In this document: positions 1-9,622 of the stretch, one piece after another
Position numbering within the stretch: the stretch's first letter is position 1
Layout of the letters: each line of letters begins with the position of its first letter
From: Rhodothermales bacterium
Lineage (GTDB): Bacteria; Bacteroidota; Rhodothermia; Rhodothermales; JAHQVL01
Assembly: GCA_034439735.1 (NCBI GenBank)
Contig: JAWXAX010000067.1
Location: 1 to 44,200, forward strand
Length of the DNA stretch: 44,200 nucleotides
Reading direction: 5' to 3'
The notes under the pieces: generated by a model
Told to the model about the DNA's origin: nothing
Database searches by the model: none
Seen by the model: the letters and a program-made list of their open reading frames with translations, nothing else
Program-made: the position numbers and the translations under genes

Positions 1-1289
1 ATTCGCGCCTCCAGGAGCTCGCCGAAGCCTCCGTCGAGGAACAGATGGTGGGGTTGCAGGCCGTAGTGGATTTTGAGTGGAGCCGCCGGCGCGCCGGCGC
101 GGGACCGTTCAGCATGTCGACCGATGACTACCTGAAGCAGAAAGACTTCGTCCCGTTCAGCAACTTCTGGCGCGCCTTTCCGGATACGCTCCAGAGTTTC
201 GTGCGGGAGTCGGAGTCCTACCGCGACCTCGTCCGCCAGGGCCTCTCCGAAACCGCCGCATTCGACTCGCTCTTCGGGAACGAGGAGTACATGGCGGCCC
301 TCAAGCAGGACAAGTCGCGCCTCGAGGCCGGCATGGTCTCGATCGACCCCCGCAACGGCTACGTCAAAGCCTGGGTGGGCGGCCGCAACCTCGCGGACGA
401 CTGGTACGACCACGTGGCCAAGGCCCGCCGGCAGCCGGGTTCGACCTTTAAACCCTTCGTCTACATCGCCGCCATCGACAACGGCTACTCGCCGCAGCAT
501 ACGTTTAAAGACACGCTGTTCTACTGGTCGGATGGCTTCGGCAACGAATGGAGCCCGACCAACTCGGACGGCGGCTACTCCAACCGATGGATGACGCTCC
601 GCGAGGGGCTCAAGTACTCGCTGAATACGATCACGGGGCAACTCGTCCTCCAGGTGGGCGCCCCGACCGTGGCCGATTACGCCCGCTGGATGGGTATCAA
701 GAGCCCGCTCAACGAAGTGCCCTCCCTGGCCCTGGGCACCAGCAACGTCACCCTCCTCGAGTTGACGACCGCCTACAGCACCCTGGCGAACGGCGGCCTC
801 TACTACGAACCCACCGTCGTCACGCGCATCGAAGACCAGCTCGGCAACGTCCTGTACGAGGCGCGCCCGCAGCCCAACGAGGCGTTGAGCGACCAGACGG
901 CCTACAAGGTGATCGATATGATGCGCGAGGTCGTCCAAACCGGCGGCACGGGCGCGCGTATCCGGTTCCAGTACCAGTTGTACGACTACGACTTCGCCGG
1001 CAAAACAGGCACCACGCAGAATAGCGCCGATGGCTGGTTCATGCTCATGCACCCCGAGCTGGTCACCGGCGCCTGGGTCGGCTGGAACGACCAGCGGGTC
1101 ACCTTTCGGACCAACTGGTGGGGCCAGGGCGCCCATAATGCGCTGTTCCTGGTGGGCAGCTACACCAAACGAGTCGCGGAAGACGGCCGCCTGAGCAAGG
1201 AAAAATTCCCGCTGCCGCTCGATTACGGCAGTGGCTCGTCAGGTGATTCCCAACCCCCCCAGCGTGATGATCGACGCGTCATCTGGTGA
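1..1289 (+). CDS. penicillin-binding protein 1A, C-terminal part (5' end cut by window)
   Basis: This is the transpeptidase half of a class A (bifunctional) penicillin-binding protein, which cross-links peptidoglycan peptides in the periplasm. The reading frame is open from the window edge (base 3), so the ATG at 45 is internal and not the true start; the membrane anchor and glycosyltransferase domain lie outside. Counting from that ATG, all three penicilloyl-serine transferase motifs are visible: the nucleophile in GSTFKPF (Ser133), SLN (Ser192) and KTGT (Lys320). The protein ends in a low-complexity Ser/Gly/Pro/Arg tail. The next gene starts 36 nt downstream on the same strand. Family is certain; PBP1A rather than another class A member is inferred from the RQPGSTFKPF context. 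Confidence 0.93.
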   Translation, partial: SRLQELAEASVEEQMVGLQAVVDFEWSRRRAGAGPFSMSTDDYLKQKDFVPFSNFWRAFPDTLQSFVRESESYRDLVRQGLSETAAFDSLFGNEEYMAALKQDKSRLEAGMVSIDPRNGYVKAWVGGRNLADDWYDHVAKARRQPGSTFKPFVYIAAIDNGYSPQHTFKDTLFYWSDGFGNEWSPTNSDGGYSNRWMTLREGLKYSLNTITGQLVLQVGAPTVADYARWMGIKSPLNEVPSLALGTSNVTLLELTTAYSTLANGGLYYEPTVVTRIEDQLGNVLYEARPQPNEALSDQTAYKVIDMMREVVQTGGTGARIRFQYQLYDYDFAGKTGTTQNSADGWFMLMHPELVTGAWVGWNDQRVTFRTNWWGQGAHNALFLVGSYTKRVAEDGRLSKEKFPLPLDYGSGSSGDSQPPQRDDRRVIW

Positions 1290-1325
1290 CCCCATCAGCC
1301 TGTCAGACAGTGAATCGCGCTTACC

Positions 1326-2570
1326 GTGAAGCTACTCCATACGGCGGATATTCACTTTGGAAGCAATAGCTTTGGGCGCATCGACCCGGAATCGGGTTTG
1401 AACACGCGGCTATTGGATTTCAAACGCTCGTTCGACTTCATGGTCCAGCGCGCCATCGAGGAGAACATCGACCTGTTTCTTTTTTGCGGAGACGCCTACC
1501 GAACGGCCGACCCAACGCCCACCCAGCAACGGACGTTCGCCGAGTGCCTCCGCCCCCTGTCCGAGCACGGCATCCCGATCGTCATGATCGTCGGCAATCA
1601 CGATCACCCGGTGTCGTTCGGGAAGGCTTCCGCGCTGGACATATACCCGTATCTTCAGGGCGACATCCAGGTGTTCCGCCGCGCCGGCTGGTCGACGATC
1701 CAGACCAAAGCCGGCCCGCTGCAACTGATCGCCCTACCCTGGCCCATTCGGAGCATGCTGCTCGCCCGCGAGGCGTTCCGCAAAAAATCCCCCACCGAGA
1801 TTCGCGCCTACATCGAGCAGGTGTATGTCGAGCTGCTCGAAGCGTGCCTCCAGGAGGTCGACCCGGCCCTCCCGACGGTGCTCGCGGCGCACCTGACGGT
1901 GCAGGGCGCGGAGATGGCCGGCTCGGAGCAAACGAGCCTGATCGCCCACGAGCCCAAATTCACGGTCAGCCAGCTCGCGCGCCCGCCGATCGACTATGTC
2001 GCCCTGGGCCATATCCATCGTTTTCAGGACCGCAACGAAGGCCATACGCCGCCCGTCGTCTACTGCGGCAGCATCGAGTGTATCTCGTTTAAAGAGTGGG
2101 ACCAGCCAAAAGGCTTCGTACTCGTCGACATCGATTCCGGCCCAAACGGAAAATCGACCCGGTATGCCTACGCCGAGACGCCCTACCGACGCTTCGTCGC
2201 CGTGAGCGTCGATGCGCGCGACGAGTTAGATCCAACACGTGTCATCCTCGACGCGATCGAGGCCCAGGCTATCGACGATGCCGTCGTGCGCATCCGGTAC
2301 CGGGTAGGCGAGGCTAACGCATCTCTGGTGGATATGGACCGGCTGCGCGGCGCCCTGAGCCCGGCCTACGCCATCGCCGCCATCGAGCGTATCGTGGATC
2401 CGATCGAGCGCGAACGGCGAACGGTCGTGACACGCGAATCCTCGATTGAGGACGCTATGAGACAGTATATTGCTCAACACACACACCTGTCGGAAATCCA
2501 GGACGACCTCCTCGAACGCGGCCTCGCGCTGGAGAACGGCCTGGCGCTTAACCGCCAGAATCACGACTGA
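1326..2570 (+). CDS. SbcD/Mre11-like DNA repair exonuclease (metallophosphoesterase)
   Basis: A 414-residue calcineurin-like metallophosphoesterase of the SbcD/Mre11 type, expected to process DNA ends or hairpins with two metal ions. Phosphoesterase motifs appear in order: D8 and H10 in TADIHFG, D56 in FCGDAYR, N91/H92 in GNHDHP, H189 in AAHLTV and the GHIH pair H229/H231. A C-terminal cap of about 130 residues follows, the usual SbcD length. The start is GTG at 1326, which places the first motif at residue 8 as usual. The partner ATPase SbcC/Rad50 is not next to it: the next gene is an unrelated 172-residue protein. It could therefore be a stand-alone nuclease of the YhaO type, so no symbol is given. 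Confidence 0.88.
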   Translation: MKLLHTADIHFGSNSFGRIDPESGLNTRLLDFKRSFDFMVQRAIEENIDLFLFCGDAYRTADPTPTQQRTFAECLRPLSEHGIPIVMIVGNHDHPVSFGKASALDIYPYLQGDIQVFRRAGWSTIQTKAGPLQLIALPWPIRSMLLAREAFRKKSPTEIRAYIEQVYVELLEACLQEVDPALPTVLAAHLTVQGAEMAGSEQTSLIAHEPKFTVSQLARPPIDYVALGHIHRFQDRNEGHTPPVVYCGSIECISFKEWDQPKGFVLVDIDSGPNGKSTRYAYAETPYRRFVAVSVDARDELDPTRVILDAIEAQAIDDAVVRIRYRVGEANASLVDMDRLRGALSPAYAIAAIERIVDPIERERRTVVTRESSIEDAMRQYIAQHTHLSEIQDDLLERGLALENGLALNRQNHD

Positions 2571-2641
2571 CCACGCGACGCTGCCGGCGCCCCGTCGCGT
2601 CGCACCCAACCAAGCCGGAAGCATCAACCCTCATTTCGACC

Positions 2642-3160
2642 ATGAATCCCGAGGAGATTTTTGTCACTCCCCCCCGAAAAGAAGGTATCGCGGTTGAGGC
2701 CGAGACCTTCCCCGTCTGGCCGTTCGTCGAAGCCGCGCTCAGTCTCATTGAAGCTGACGAAGTCACGCGCGATGCCGCGCGGGCCGCGCTCGTCTGCAGC
2801 GACGGCTGCGTGGTGCTCGCCAACTACCTGAACAGCGAGGCGAAGCGCGTCCCTAAAATGGACTACCGATTCAAGGTCCCCCTCCTCGTCTATGCCGCAG
2901 ACATGGGGCGAAAAGACGGGCGGGCCGACTCGTTCTACGACCCGGACGAGGGCGCCCTCTACTTCGAGACCGACGAAAGCCAGTTCTCCTTCCACGTCTT
3001 TAAAGACTGGACGGTGGCCTGGGACGAGGTGGCGGACGAGGTGGTGAAGGGGTATGGATGGAGCGGGGTGGAGAACCAGACCTGGGCGCTGGACATCCTG
3101 CTGACGTACCTGCAGCTGGACCTTGGCTCCTACAACCCGCCCGCCGACGAGGTGGAATAG
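2642..3160 (+). CDS. hypothetical protein, 172 aa
   Basis: I do not recognise this protein. It is acidic (172 residues, many Asp/Glu), has no signal peptide or membrane segment, and carries single scattered cysteines without a metal-binding spacing. It starts with MNPEEIFVTPP and ends in a predicted helical segment with several Trp and Tyr. It lies 71 nt after the SbcD-like gene on the same strand and ends tail-to-tail with ispE, only 7 nt apart. Codon usage resembles its neighbours and the antisense ORFs lack any recognisable content, which supports it being real. A cytosolic location is inferred. Confidence 0.7.
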   Translation: MNPEEIFVTPPRKEGIAVEAETFPVWPFVEAALSLIEADEVTRDAARAALVCSDGCVVLANYLNSEAKRVPKMDYRFKVPLLVYAADMGRKDGRADSFYDPDEGALYFETDESQFSFHVFKDWTVAWDEVADEVVKGYGWSGVENQTWALDILLTYLQLDLGSYNPPADEVE

Positions 3161-3167
3161 CCGGCGC

Positions 3168-4052
3168 TTACCCGCCCATCGGGTGGCGACCTCCGGGGTC
3201 TTCGTTCACGCTGCCACACCAGCCGTGGAAACCGGCCTGTGTCCAACGCGTCGCCGAGATCCGCGCTGCCTCAGCCGATTCGAACACTCCGAAAACAGCC
3301 GAGCCCGATCCCGACATGGCGGCGTAGCCGGCGCCATCTTCGCGTAGCCCATCCCGCACGCTTTGCAGGACCGGGTATCGTTCGAAGACAGGCGCCTCGA
3401 AATCGTTCACCAGATCGCAACGCCACCGGTCGAGGTCGTTGCTCGCCACGAGGGTGCGGAGGTCCGGCCGAGCCGTCTCATTCGGGACGATCCAGCGGTA
3501 GGCGTCGGCCGTGCTTACGGCCACGTCGGGCTTGACGACCACAAACGTGAAAGGGGATCGATACGGCGCGCCGGCCGCATCCACAAGCGGCGCGAGGCGT
3601 TCGCCGCGGCCGGTCCCGTAGGCCGCGGTCGGCCCGAGGAAAAACGGTACGTCGGAGCCCAGCCGGGTGGCCAGTGCGTGCAGGGAAGACGCCTCGAGGC
3701 CGAGATTCCACAGGGCATCAAGCAGGACCAGCGTCGCCGCGGCGTCACTCGAGCCGCCGCCCAGGCCGGCGCCGTAGGGCACGGTCTTTTCAAGATGGAT
3801 GGCGGCGCTCGGGAGGAGGCCGGCATGGTCGGCGAGCAGGCGGGCGGCTCGGACGCACAGATTGGATTCGTCGATGGGCAGCGCGGGGTCCGAACACGAA
3901 AAGCGCAGCGAATCATCCGGCGACACCTGCAAGACATCCGCCCAGCCGATCCTCAGGAACACCGTTTCGAGGTCGTGGTAGCCGTCGCCGCGCCGGCGAA
4001 GCACGTGCAGGCCGAGGTTGATCTTGGCGGGAGCGGAACGGGAGAGCGTCAC
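3168..4052 (-). CDS. ispE: 4-diphosphocytidyl-2-C-methyl-D-erythritol kinase
   Basis: IspE phosphorylates the 2-hydroxyl of CDP-methylerythritol with ATP, the fourth step of the non-mevalonate (MEP) isoprenoid pathway, in the cytosol. The 294-residue protein has the family length. It begins with the substrate-site motif PAKINLGLHVL followed by GDGYHDL, then the GHMP-kinase ATP loop YGAGLGGGSSDAAAT near residue 95. A third glycine-rich GHMP motif near the C-terminus (MSGSGSAVFG) is also present. It stands alone on the minus strand, divergent from the polysaccharide locus (206-nt gap to 4259) and convergent with the hypothetical gene at 2642. A MEP-pathway enzyme fits a bacterium with menaquinone and undecaprenyl-linked glycans. 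Confidence 0.95.
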   Translation of the reverse strand: MTLSRSAPAKINLGLHVLRRRGDGYHDLETVFLRIGWADVLQVSPDDSLRFSCSDPALPIDESNLCVRAARLLADHAGLLPSAAIHLEKTVPYGAGLGGGSSDAAATLVLLDALWNLGLEASSLHALATRLGSDVPFFLGPTAAYGTGRGERLAPLVDAAGAPYRSPFTFVVVKPDVAVSTADAYRWIVPNETARPDLRTLVASNDLDRWRCDLVNDFEAPVFERYPVLQSVRDGLREDGAGYAAMSGSGSAVFGVFESAEAARISATRWTQAGFHGWCGSVNEDPGGRHPMGG

Positions 4053-4258
4053 GGGATCAGGATCAGGAATCTTTGCGCAGTAGAGACCGTTATCGTACCT
4101 TCCGCGTTTCAGGTTCCATTTCGCGACGAAGATCCTTCGTAGCCATCCTTACCGTCCCGCTTATACACAGAAGCTACGACTCGGCCGGCCCCACCGCCAC
4201 AACGGCATGACGCGCCCGCCCTGTATCCCCCTGGATGTAGAACCCGATTCGCATACTG

Positions 4259-6013
4259 ATGTCGAAGCAGAAGGTCTTATTGCCGTTCCTGGCGTTTTTG
4301 ATGGGAGCCCTCGTTACGATCGGCGAAGCGCGGGCCCAGGGAGTACGCGGAGGCGCCATCACTAACCGGTTGCAGGTACTGGATCGGATCGGCGCGGCGG
4401 GCCCTCCCACACGCGCCACACAGTTGCGGGAGCAACTGGGCGGCGGCGGCCTGGCTATGCTGGCGCTCGAAGGAGCCATCGACGAGGCCACGTATATACT
4501 GGGGCCCGGCGATCAACTCTCGCTCATCATCGGGGGCGCCGTGCCCATTCAGGTGGCTGTGCCGATCTCGGCGGACGGCTATCTGATTCTGGCCGAGGCC
4601 GGCGCCATCCGGGCGGCCGACCGTTCGCTGGTCGATGTACGCGACGAGGCCCTCCGCACCCTGAATACCTATTACCGGAATGTGCCGGTGATGCTCAACT
4701 TGCTGGCGCCACGCAGCTTTTACATCCACATCTCCGGCGCCATTCCAGAGCCCGGTCGTTACCTGATGTTACCGCTGGGACGGCTGGACGACGCCGTGCA
4801 ACTCGCCTATGCCGCCCGGGCCTCGGCGCAGCCGGACCCCGGTGAGAACGGGGCGCTGAAAATCGCCGGCTCGGCGGCCTCGGAGCGGCCCGCGCTCCAA
4901 TCCACCTTTCGGCCTTCGCTGCGAAATATCGAGATCGTCCATCGCGATGGCGAGATCGAGTCGATCGACCTCCTGCGTTATTATGTCGAGGGCGACATGG
5001 CCCACAACCCGCATCTGCGGGATGGCGACATGATCCGCCTGCCGGCGTACGACCGCACCCGCGAAACCATCCGCGTGACGGGCGACATCGCCTCCGACGC
5101 CTTCATCGAGTTCCGCGACGGTGACACCGTGATGGACATCCTGCGGCTGGCGGCTGGCGATCTGGAAGGCAATACGCTGGGCGAGGTGCGCCTGACGCGC
5201 CGGGCGCCGGACGGCAGCGCCGACACCCGTGTCGTGGATGTGGGCGCGCAGCTTGCCGGCACGCAGGAGGCAATTCTGGTTGAAGCCGGGGATCATGTCA
5301 ATGTCGTCCCTCGCGAGATCGAACAGGCGGCCATCTACGGCTTTGTCCAGTACCCCGGTACCTACCCGATCCAGAGCGCCAGTACGACGGTGCGCGAGCT
5401 GCTGGCGACGGCCGGCGGCCTCAAGCCCGAGGCCAGCGTCCGCGCGGCGTATATCGAGCGCCGGCAGTCGCAAACCTTCAAGGGCGACGGGCAGGCGAGC
5501 GACCTCGACTTTTTCGGACGCGCCTACTTCCAGCAGTCGCTCCGCGAAAACCGGCTGTCGATCAGCCTCGAAGACGCCCTCGCACCGGACGCACCGGAGG
5601 TGGTGCTGTACACCGGCGACGTGATCGTTTTCCCGAGGGATGAACAGACCGTCTACCTGACGGGTAACGTCGTTCAGCCCGGGTATCTGCCCTTTGTCGA
5701 GGGCCAGACGGCGGATTACTACATCGCGCGCGCCGGCGGGCAGGCGCCGCTGTCGACGGGCGTATACGTGTTCGAGGCCGGCACCGGCGAAGTGCATACC
5801 ACCGGCAGCGTGATCGTGCGCCCGGGCGACACCATTTTTGTGAACCGCGTGCCGACCAGCGACAACCCCGAGGTGCAGGCGCTCATCCTGAGCGACCAGG
5901 CGTCGCGCCGGCAGGCCGGCATCGCGCGGACGCAGACCGTGATCACCGGTATCACCGCGCTGGTGAGCGTCATTAACACCTATCTGCTGATCCGCGACCG
6001 GCTGAATAACTGA
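4259..6013 (+). CDS. SLBB-domain polysaccharide export protein (Wza-like)
   Basis: First gene of the exopolysaccharide locus. The 584-residue protein has a signal peptide ending near residue 26 (EARAQ), then a Poly_export domain around residues 79-170 opening with YILGPGDQL. Several SLBB-like repeats follow, recognisable by V/I-x-G-x-V-x-x-P-G-Y: roughly residues 158, 275, 360 (YGFVQYPGTYPI) and 465 (TGNVVQPGYLPF). A hydrophobic C-terminal segment near 560-577 (ITGITALVSVINTYLLI) may be the outer-membrane helix seen in Wza-type channels. No lipobox is present, unlike classical Wza. It probably forms the outer-membrane and periplasmic conduit for the polymer made by the downstream genes. The Wzz-like gene follows after 21 nt, so the two are probably co-transcribed. 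Confidence 0.9.
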   Translation: MSKQKVLLPFLAFLMGALVTIGEARAQGVRGGAITNRLQVLDRIGAAGPPTRATQLREQLGGGGLAMLALEGAIDEATYILGPGDQLSLIIGGAVPIQVAVPISADGYLILAEAGAIRAADRSLVDVRDEALRTLNTYYRNVPVMLNLLAPRSFYIHISGAIPEPGRYLMLPLGRLDDAVQLAYAARASAQPDPGENGALKIAGSAASERPALQSTFRPSLRNIEIVHRDGEIESIDLLRYYVEGDMAHNPHLRDGDMIRLPAYDRTRETIRVTGDIASDAFIEFRDGDTVMDILRLAAGDLEGNTLGEVRLTRRAPDGSADTRVVDVGAQLAGTQEAILVEAGDHVNVVPREIEQAAIYGFVQYPGTYPIQSASTTVRELLATAGGLKPEASVRAAYIERRQSQTFKGDGQASDLDFFGRAYFQQSLRENRLSISLEDALAPDAPEVVLYTGDVIVFPRDEQTVYLTGNVVQPGYLPFVEGQTADYYIARAGGQAPLSTGVYVFEAGTGEVHTTGSVIVRPGDTIFVNRVPTSDNPEVQALILSDQASRRQAGIARTQTVITGITALVSVINTYLLIRDRLNN

Positions 6014-6034
6014 GCGGAGCAAGACAACGCACGG

Positions 6035-7267
6035 ATGGAGACGAAACTCAAAAATACCGTTTTCGAGGACCCCTCGACTCAACCTGGCGAGGAGCGTGCG
6101 GTATCGGATGTCGTGTGGCATCTTCTGGGCACGCTGATTCGTTGGCGGCGCACGATCCTCCTGGTCACGATCGGCGTGGCGGTAGCCTCCGTGGCGATAA
6201 GCCTCACCCTGCCGAAGTGGTATCTGAGCACCACCCGGTTGTTGGCGCCCGAGTCCGCCAGCGCGAGTCCAATCTCGTCGGCCATGCTGCGCAACCTCTC
6301 GTCTGCCGCCGCCACGTTTCTGGGGGGCGGCGAAGGGGGCGATTTCGAGCGCTACATCACGATTATGAGCAGCCGGTCGGTGATGGAAAAAGTGGTCACG
6401 GAGTTCGACCTGATCGAGGTGTACGAGACACGCGAGAGTGTCGGCCCGGTTGAAGACGCCCTGGAGTTCCTCGCCGGCAACGTAGTCTTTGGGATCGATG
6501 CCGAATTCGGATTCCTATCGGTGAGCGTACTCGACCAGGACCCGCAACGGGCGGCTGACATGGCCAATTTCATCGTGGCCGAGTTGAATCAGATGAATAT
6601 GATGCTTTCGGCGCAAGATGCGTCGAACTTCCGCCGGTTTGTCGAACGCCGGTACCATGAGACCATCGCCGCGCTGGATTCCTTGAAACACGCGACCCAG
6701 GCGTTCCAGGAGCGGTACGGCGTGTACAACATCGAGACCCAGGCCTCGGCGTTTATGGAGCAGATGGCGTCGATTCGGAGCGAGGAGATGCTGTACGACA
6801 TCCAGTACCAGGCCCTCCTGAGCCAGTATGGCCCGGACAACCCCCAGGTGCAGGTTACGCGCAATTCACTGGAGGCCGCGCGGCGCAAGTGGAGGGAGGC
6901 GATGGCCGGCAGCGAGGCCATCCTTCCGATCCCTCAGAGTGAAGTGCCGGACGTCATGCGTCAGTACCTCGAGTTGGAGCAAGAAGGGTATATCCAGAAG
7001 AGCATACTCGAAGTGGTAGCGCCGATGTATGACCAGGCGCGTTTCCAGGAAGAGCGTGAGTTTGCCTCGGTGCAGGTGGTGGACCCCGCGGTGCCGGCCG
7101 TCCGCAAAGCCAAACCTAAGCGGGCGTCGATTGTGCTAGGCGCCACGTTTTCGGCGTTTCTGATTGTCGCCCTCTTTGCGCTGGTGTACGAATGGTGGCA
7201 GACCGCCGCCCCGTCGATTGCGCACAACCTGCGCCGAGCGACCGAACGCAGCTCCGAACGCTCCTAA
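6035..7267 (+). CDS. Wzz/GumC-type chain-length determinant protein
   Basis: A 410-residue inner-membrane polysaccharide co-polymerase. One membrane helix lies near residues 41-58 after a cytoplasmic N-terminus (RWRRTILLVTIGVAVASVAI), and a second lies near the C-terminus (residues 366-386, ASIVLGATFSAFLIVALFAL), with a long helical periplasmic region between them. The KPKRAS segment before the last helix is the usual Pro-rich Wzz end. There is no C-terminal tyrosine-kinase (Walker) domain, so the regulatory kinase of a Wzc system would have to be encoded elsewhere. The protein sets polymer length together with the polymerase at 7341 and contacts the SLBB channel. It lies 21 nt after the export gene. 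Confidence 0.88.
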   Translation: METKLKNTVFEDPSTQPGEERAVSDVVWHLLGTLIRWRRTILLVTIGVAVASVAISLTLPKWYLSTTRLLAPESASASPISSAMLRNLSSAAATFLGGGEGGDFERYITIMSSRSVMEKVVTEFDLIEVYETRESVGPVEDALEFLAGNVVFGIDAEFGFLSVSVLDQDPQRAADMANFIVAELNQMNMMLSAQDASNFRRFVERRYHETIAALDSLKHATQAFQERYGVYNIETQASAFMEQMASIRSEEMLYDIQYQALLSQYGPDNPQVQVTRNSLEAARRKWREAMAGSEAILPIPQSEVPDVMRQYLELEQEGYIQKSILEVVAPMYDQARFQEEREFASVQVVDPAVPAVRKAKPKRASIVLGATFSAFLIVALFALVYEWWQTAAPSIAHNLRRATERSSERS

Positions 7268-7340
7268 ACTCCTTCCGGCGTTGGCACACGTACCGGCCAT
7301 CTTCCTTGAACCGCAGGCGTTTCGAACCCGTGGCAATCGT

Positions 7341-8708
7341 ATGTTGATTGCGGGATTCGTAGGTGCGTTACTGCTGCTGCTCGCCGTCGTACGGGTCGCG
7401 CCGGAGATGGTCAAGTACACCCCGGCTCTGGTGTTTGGCGCCGTAGCCTTTCTGGCCGCCTGGGTTCAACCATCCGTTCGATTTGCCGTGCTGATAGCCG
7501 GCTTCGTCGCCCTGACCGACTATGTGCCGGGTATCCAGCTCGCCGAAGTGGCGTACGGGCTTTTCTTCCTCGCCTATCTGGCGCACTGGGGCTACGCGAA
7601 GGTGTTGATCGAGCACCGGAAGATCCTCGAGACGCCGGCGGATTTCGGAGTGCTCACCCTGCTGGTTGTGGTCATCTGCTACGTACCCATATCCCTCCTT
7701 TTTGGTGCGAATACCGCGGCGCTCGTGGGCGAGCTTTCGGCTTTTGTGTTGTTTGCGATCTATTTCCCGGCCAAAGACGCCATGGTTCGTTTGCGGTATG
7801 GGCCGGCCATCGTACTGGGGTGTGTCCTGTTCATCGGTGTGTTTGTTTCTATCCGGAATATCCTTGAGTACAAGACCTTGCTGCTGCATGCGACGCAGGC
7901 ATGGCAGGTAGCCAAAGGACGTGTCGTCACAAACGACAACATTCTGATGGTCGTCTGCCTCTACAGTCTCACACTGTTTTCCTTCGCGCGGCACGGCATC
8001 GCCCGGCTGGGATTACTCGGGTTGTTTCTGATGTTTTTTGCCGCGTTGATCCTTACGCAGAGCCGTGGATACTGGCTCGGTTTTATGCTTGGCGGCCTCA
8101 TTTTACTGGTCTGGTTGCCGCCGGCGCAGCGGCGCAGACTCATGTTGCTGGCGTTCGGGGCACTGCTTGCCGGCGGCTCGCTGGCGTTCCTGTTTTTCAG
8201 CAATGAAGTGGCTGTTGTTATCGCCGGCTTGCTCGATCGGCTCTTTTCCCTCCTGACGGCTACCTCGACCGATATCTCCCTCGTGAATCGCTTTCGGGAA
8301 ACGGCCGCCGTGTGGGAAATGATCAAAGTAAATCCCGTCCTCGGGTATGGCATGGGCGTCGCCTATCCGTTCTTCGATATCGCACACATGGCCACCGAGA
8401 CGGACTCGTTTGTCCACAACGGCTATGTAAGCATGTGGTACCGATACGGTCTGCCGGGACTGGGGCTGGTGTTGTGGATCTGGTTTTCTTCCATCCGAAG
8501 CGGCATTCGTGCGTTCCGCTTCCGCCATGCGGCGATGACCACCCGGCTGTGCGGACTCGCGAGTGCCGTGACGTTGAGCGCTTTTCTACTCACCACCAAC
8601 ACCTCGAACCCGTTCTACTTAAACGACACGCTGTTCATCTTCGGGTTCTTGCTTGCCGTCTCGCAAGGCGCGCTTTTACGGATTCGTTCTAACGCAGAGG
8701 CCCTATGA
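7341..8708 (+). CDS. O-antigen polymerase/ligase family membrane protein (Wzy/WaaL-like)
   Basis: A very hydrophobic protein of 455 residues with about ten to twelve predicted membrane helices and the O-antigen ligase (Wzy_C) signature region. A periplasmic loop with VNRFRETAAVWEMI, NPVLGYG and HNGYVSMWYRYG is the hallmark of this family. It would polymerise undecaprenyl-linked repeat units or ligate the glycan. The frame is open back to 7164, but that stretch overlaps the Wzz gene and reads as an Arg/Pro-rich non-membrane sequence. The ATG at 7341 starts directly with a membrane helix (MLIAGFVGALLLLL) and is chosen. The stop overlaps the next start (ATGA at 8705-8708). Polymerase is preferred over ligase from the locus context. 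Confidence 0.85.
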   Translation: MLIAGFVGALLLLLAVVRVAPEMVKYTPALVFGAVAFLAAWVQPSVRFAVLIAGFVALTDYVPGIQLAEVAYGLFFLAYLAHWGYAKVLIEHRKILETPADFGVLTLLVVVICYVPISLLFGANTAALVGELSAFVLFAIYFPAKDAMVRLRYGPAIVLGCVLFIGVFVSIRNILEYKTLLLHATQAWQVAKGRVVTNDNILMVVCLYSLTLFSFARHGIARLGLLGLFLMFFAALILTQSRGYWLGFMLGGLILLVWLPPAQRRRLMLLAFGALLAGGSLAFLFFSNEVAVVIAGLLDRLFSLLTATSTDISLVNRFRETAAVWEMIKVNPVLGYGMGVAYPFFDIAHMATETDSFVHNGYVSMWYRYGLPGLGLVLWIWFSSIRSGIRAFRFRHAAMTTRLCGLASAVTLSAFLLTTNTSNPFYLNDTLFIFGFLLAVSQGALLRIRSNAEAL

Positions 8709-9622
8709 GCGTGATGTGCCCCTCGTGCGGAAACGCGGCTGTCACCCTCCGCGGACCCATCAGTCCGAGTTATCTTTTCGCCGGCCAGGAGCTGCCCAAA
8801 TTACTACCTGGAGGCGGGTTGTACGACTGCGGGGTGTGTGCGTTGGCGTTCCGTTTCCCGACACCCCCAAAGGAAAGGTTGGACGCGTTATACCGCACCT
8901 GCTCGATCGCCCAGTGGCAATACGACCCCTCGGGACGGTTTGACTGGGTGCTCACGCACCGGCATCTGGAATCCCGGCTGGGAAGTGGGTCGGTTCTGGA
9001 TATTGGATGTTTCGACGGTGCGTTCCACGAATACCTGGGGTCGACATGGAAGGGCTACGGGATCGAGATCAATCTGGACGCCCGGGCTCGGGCGGTCGAA
9101 CGCGGCATCACCCTCCTGGGCGACAACGTGACCGATCTGGAGCACGTCACCGGTGAGTTCGACGCAGTTGTTGCGTTCGATGTGTTGGAGCATGTGGTTG
9201 ATCCGCGCGCCCTCCTCGGGCAGATGGCCGCCCGTACGCGCCCAGGTGGTACCGTGGCCATCGCCTCCGGCAATACGGATGCGCCTTCCTGGAAACTCAT
9301 GGGCAGCCGGTACTGGTATTGCACGATCCCCGAGCACATGGCTTTTTTGAGCGAGACCTGGTGTCGCCGCGCCGGCATTCACTTCGGACTCGAACTGGTG
9401 ACGATGGAGCGGTATTGCCACGAGCGCGTACGGGCGCCCCGGCATGTCGTGCACGAACTGGCGTCGAATCTGCTCTATCGTTTCTTCCCCGGTGTATTCG
9501 CGTTCCTGCGCTCGGCCGGCGTTGGCGATAAGGATGCCTCGGCCCATGAAGCGCTCAAACATTACCCGCCGACCTGGACGACCGCCCGCGACCACGTGGT
9601 AGCGGTCTATAAAAAACCATGA
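8705..9622 (+). CDS. class I SAM-dependent methyltransferase with N-terminal zinc-ribbon-like motif
   Basis: A 305-residue protein with a Methyltransf_23-type Rossmann core. The SAM-binding motif I is VLDIGCFDG (about residues 97-105), followed by an acidic strand end (GIEINLD) and VVAFDVLEHV. The first 45 residues hold two CxxC pairs (C5/C8 and C42/C45), a putative zinc ribbon often found in sugar-modifying methyltransferases. It probably methylates a sugar of the repeat unit or a nucleotide-linked precursor; the substrate cannot be told. Translation is coupled on both sides by ATGA overlaps, to the polymerase upstream and to the flippase downstream, which places it firmly in the glycan operon. 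Confidence 0.87.
   Translation: MSVMCPSCGNAAVTLRGPISPSYLFAGQELPKLLPGGGLYDCGVCALAFRFPTPPKERLDALYRTCSIAQWQYDPSGRFDWVLTHRHLESRLGSGSVLDIGCFDGAFHEYLGSTWKGYGIEINLDARARAVERGITLLGDNVTDLEHVTGEFDAVVAFDVLEHVVDPRALLGQMAARTRPGGTVAIASGNTDAPSWKLMGSRYWYCTIPEHMAFLSETWCRRAGIHFGLELVTMERYCHERVRAPRHVVHELASNLLYRFFPGVFAFLRSAGVGDKDASAHEALKHYPPTWTTARDHVVAVYKKP

Noticed and set aside
4769-6121. 450-codon open frame on the minus strand
   Set aside because: Antisense of the SLBB export gene; no recognisable content.
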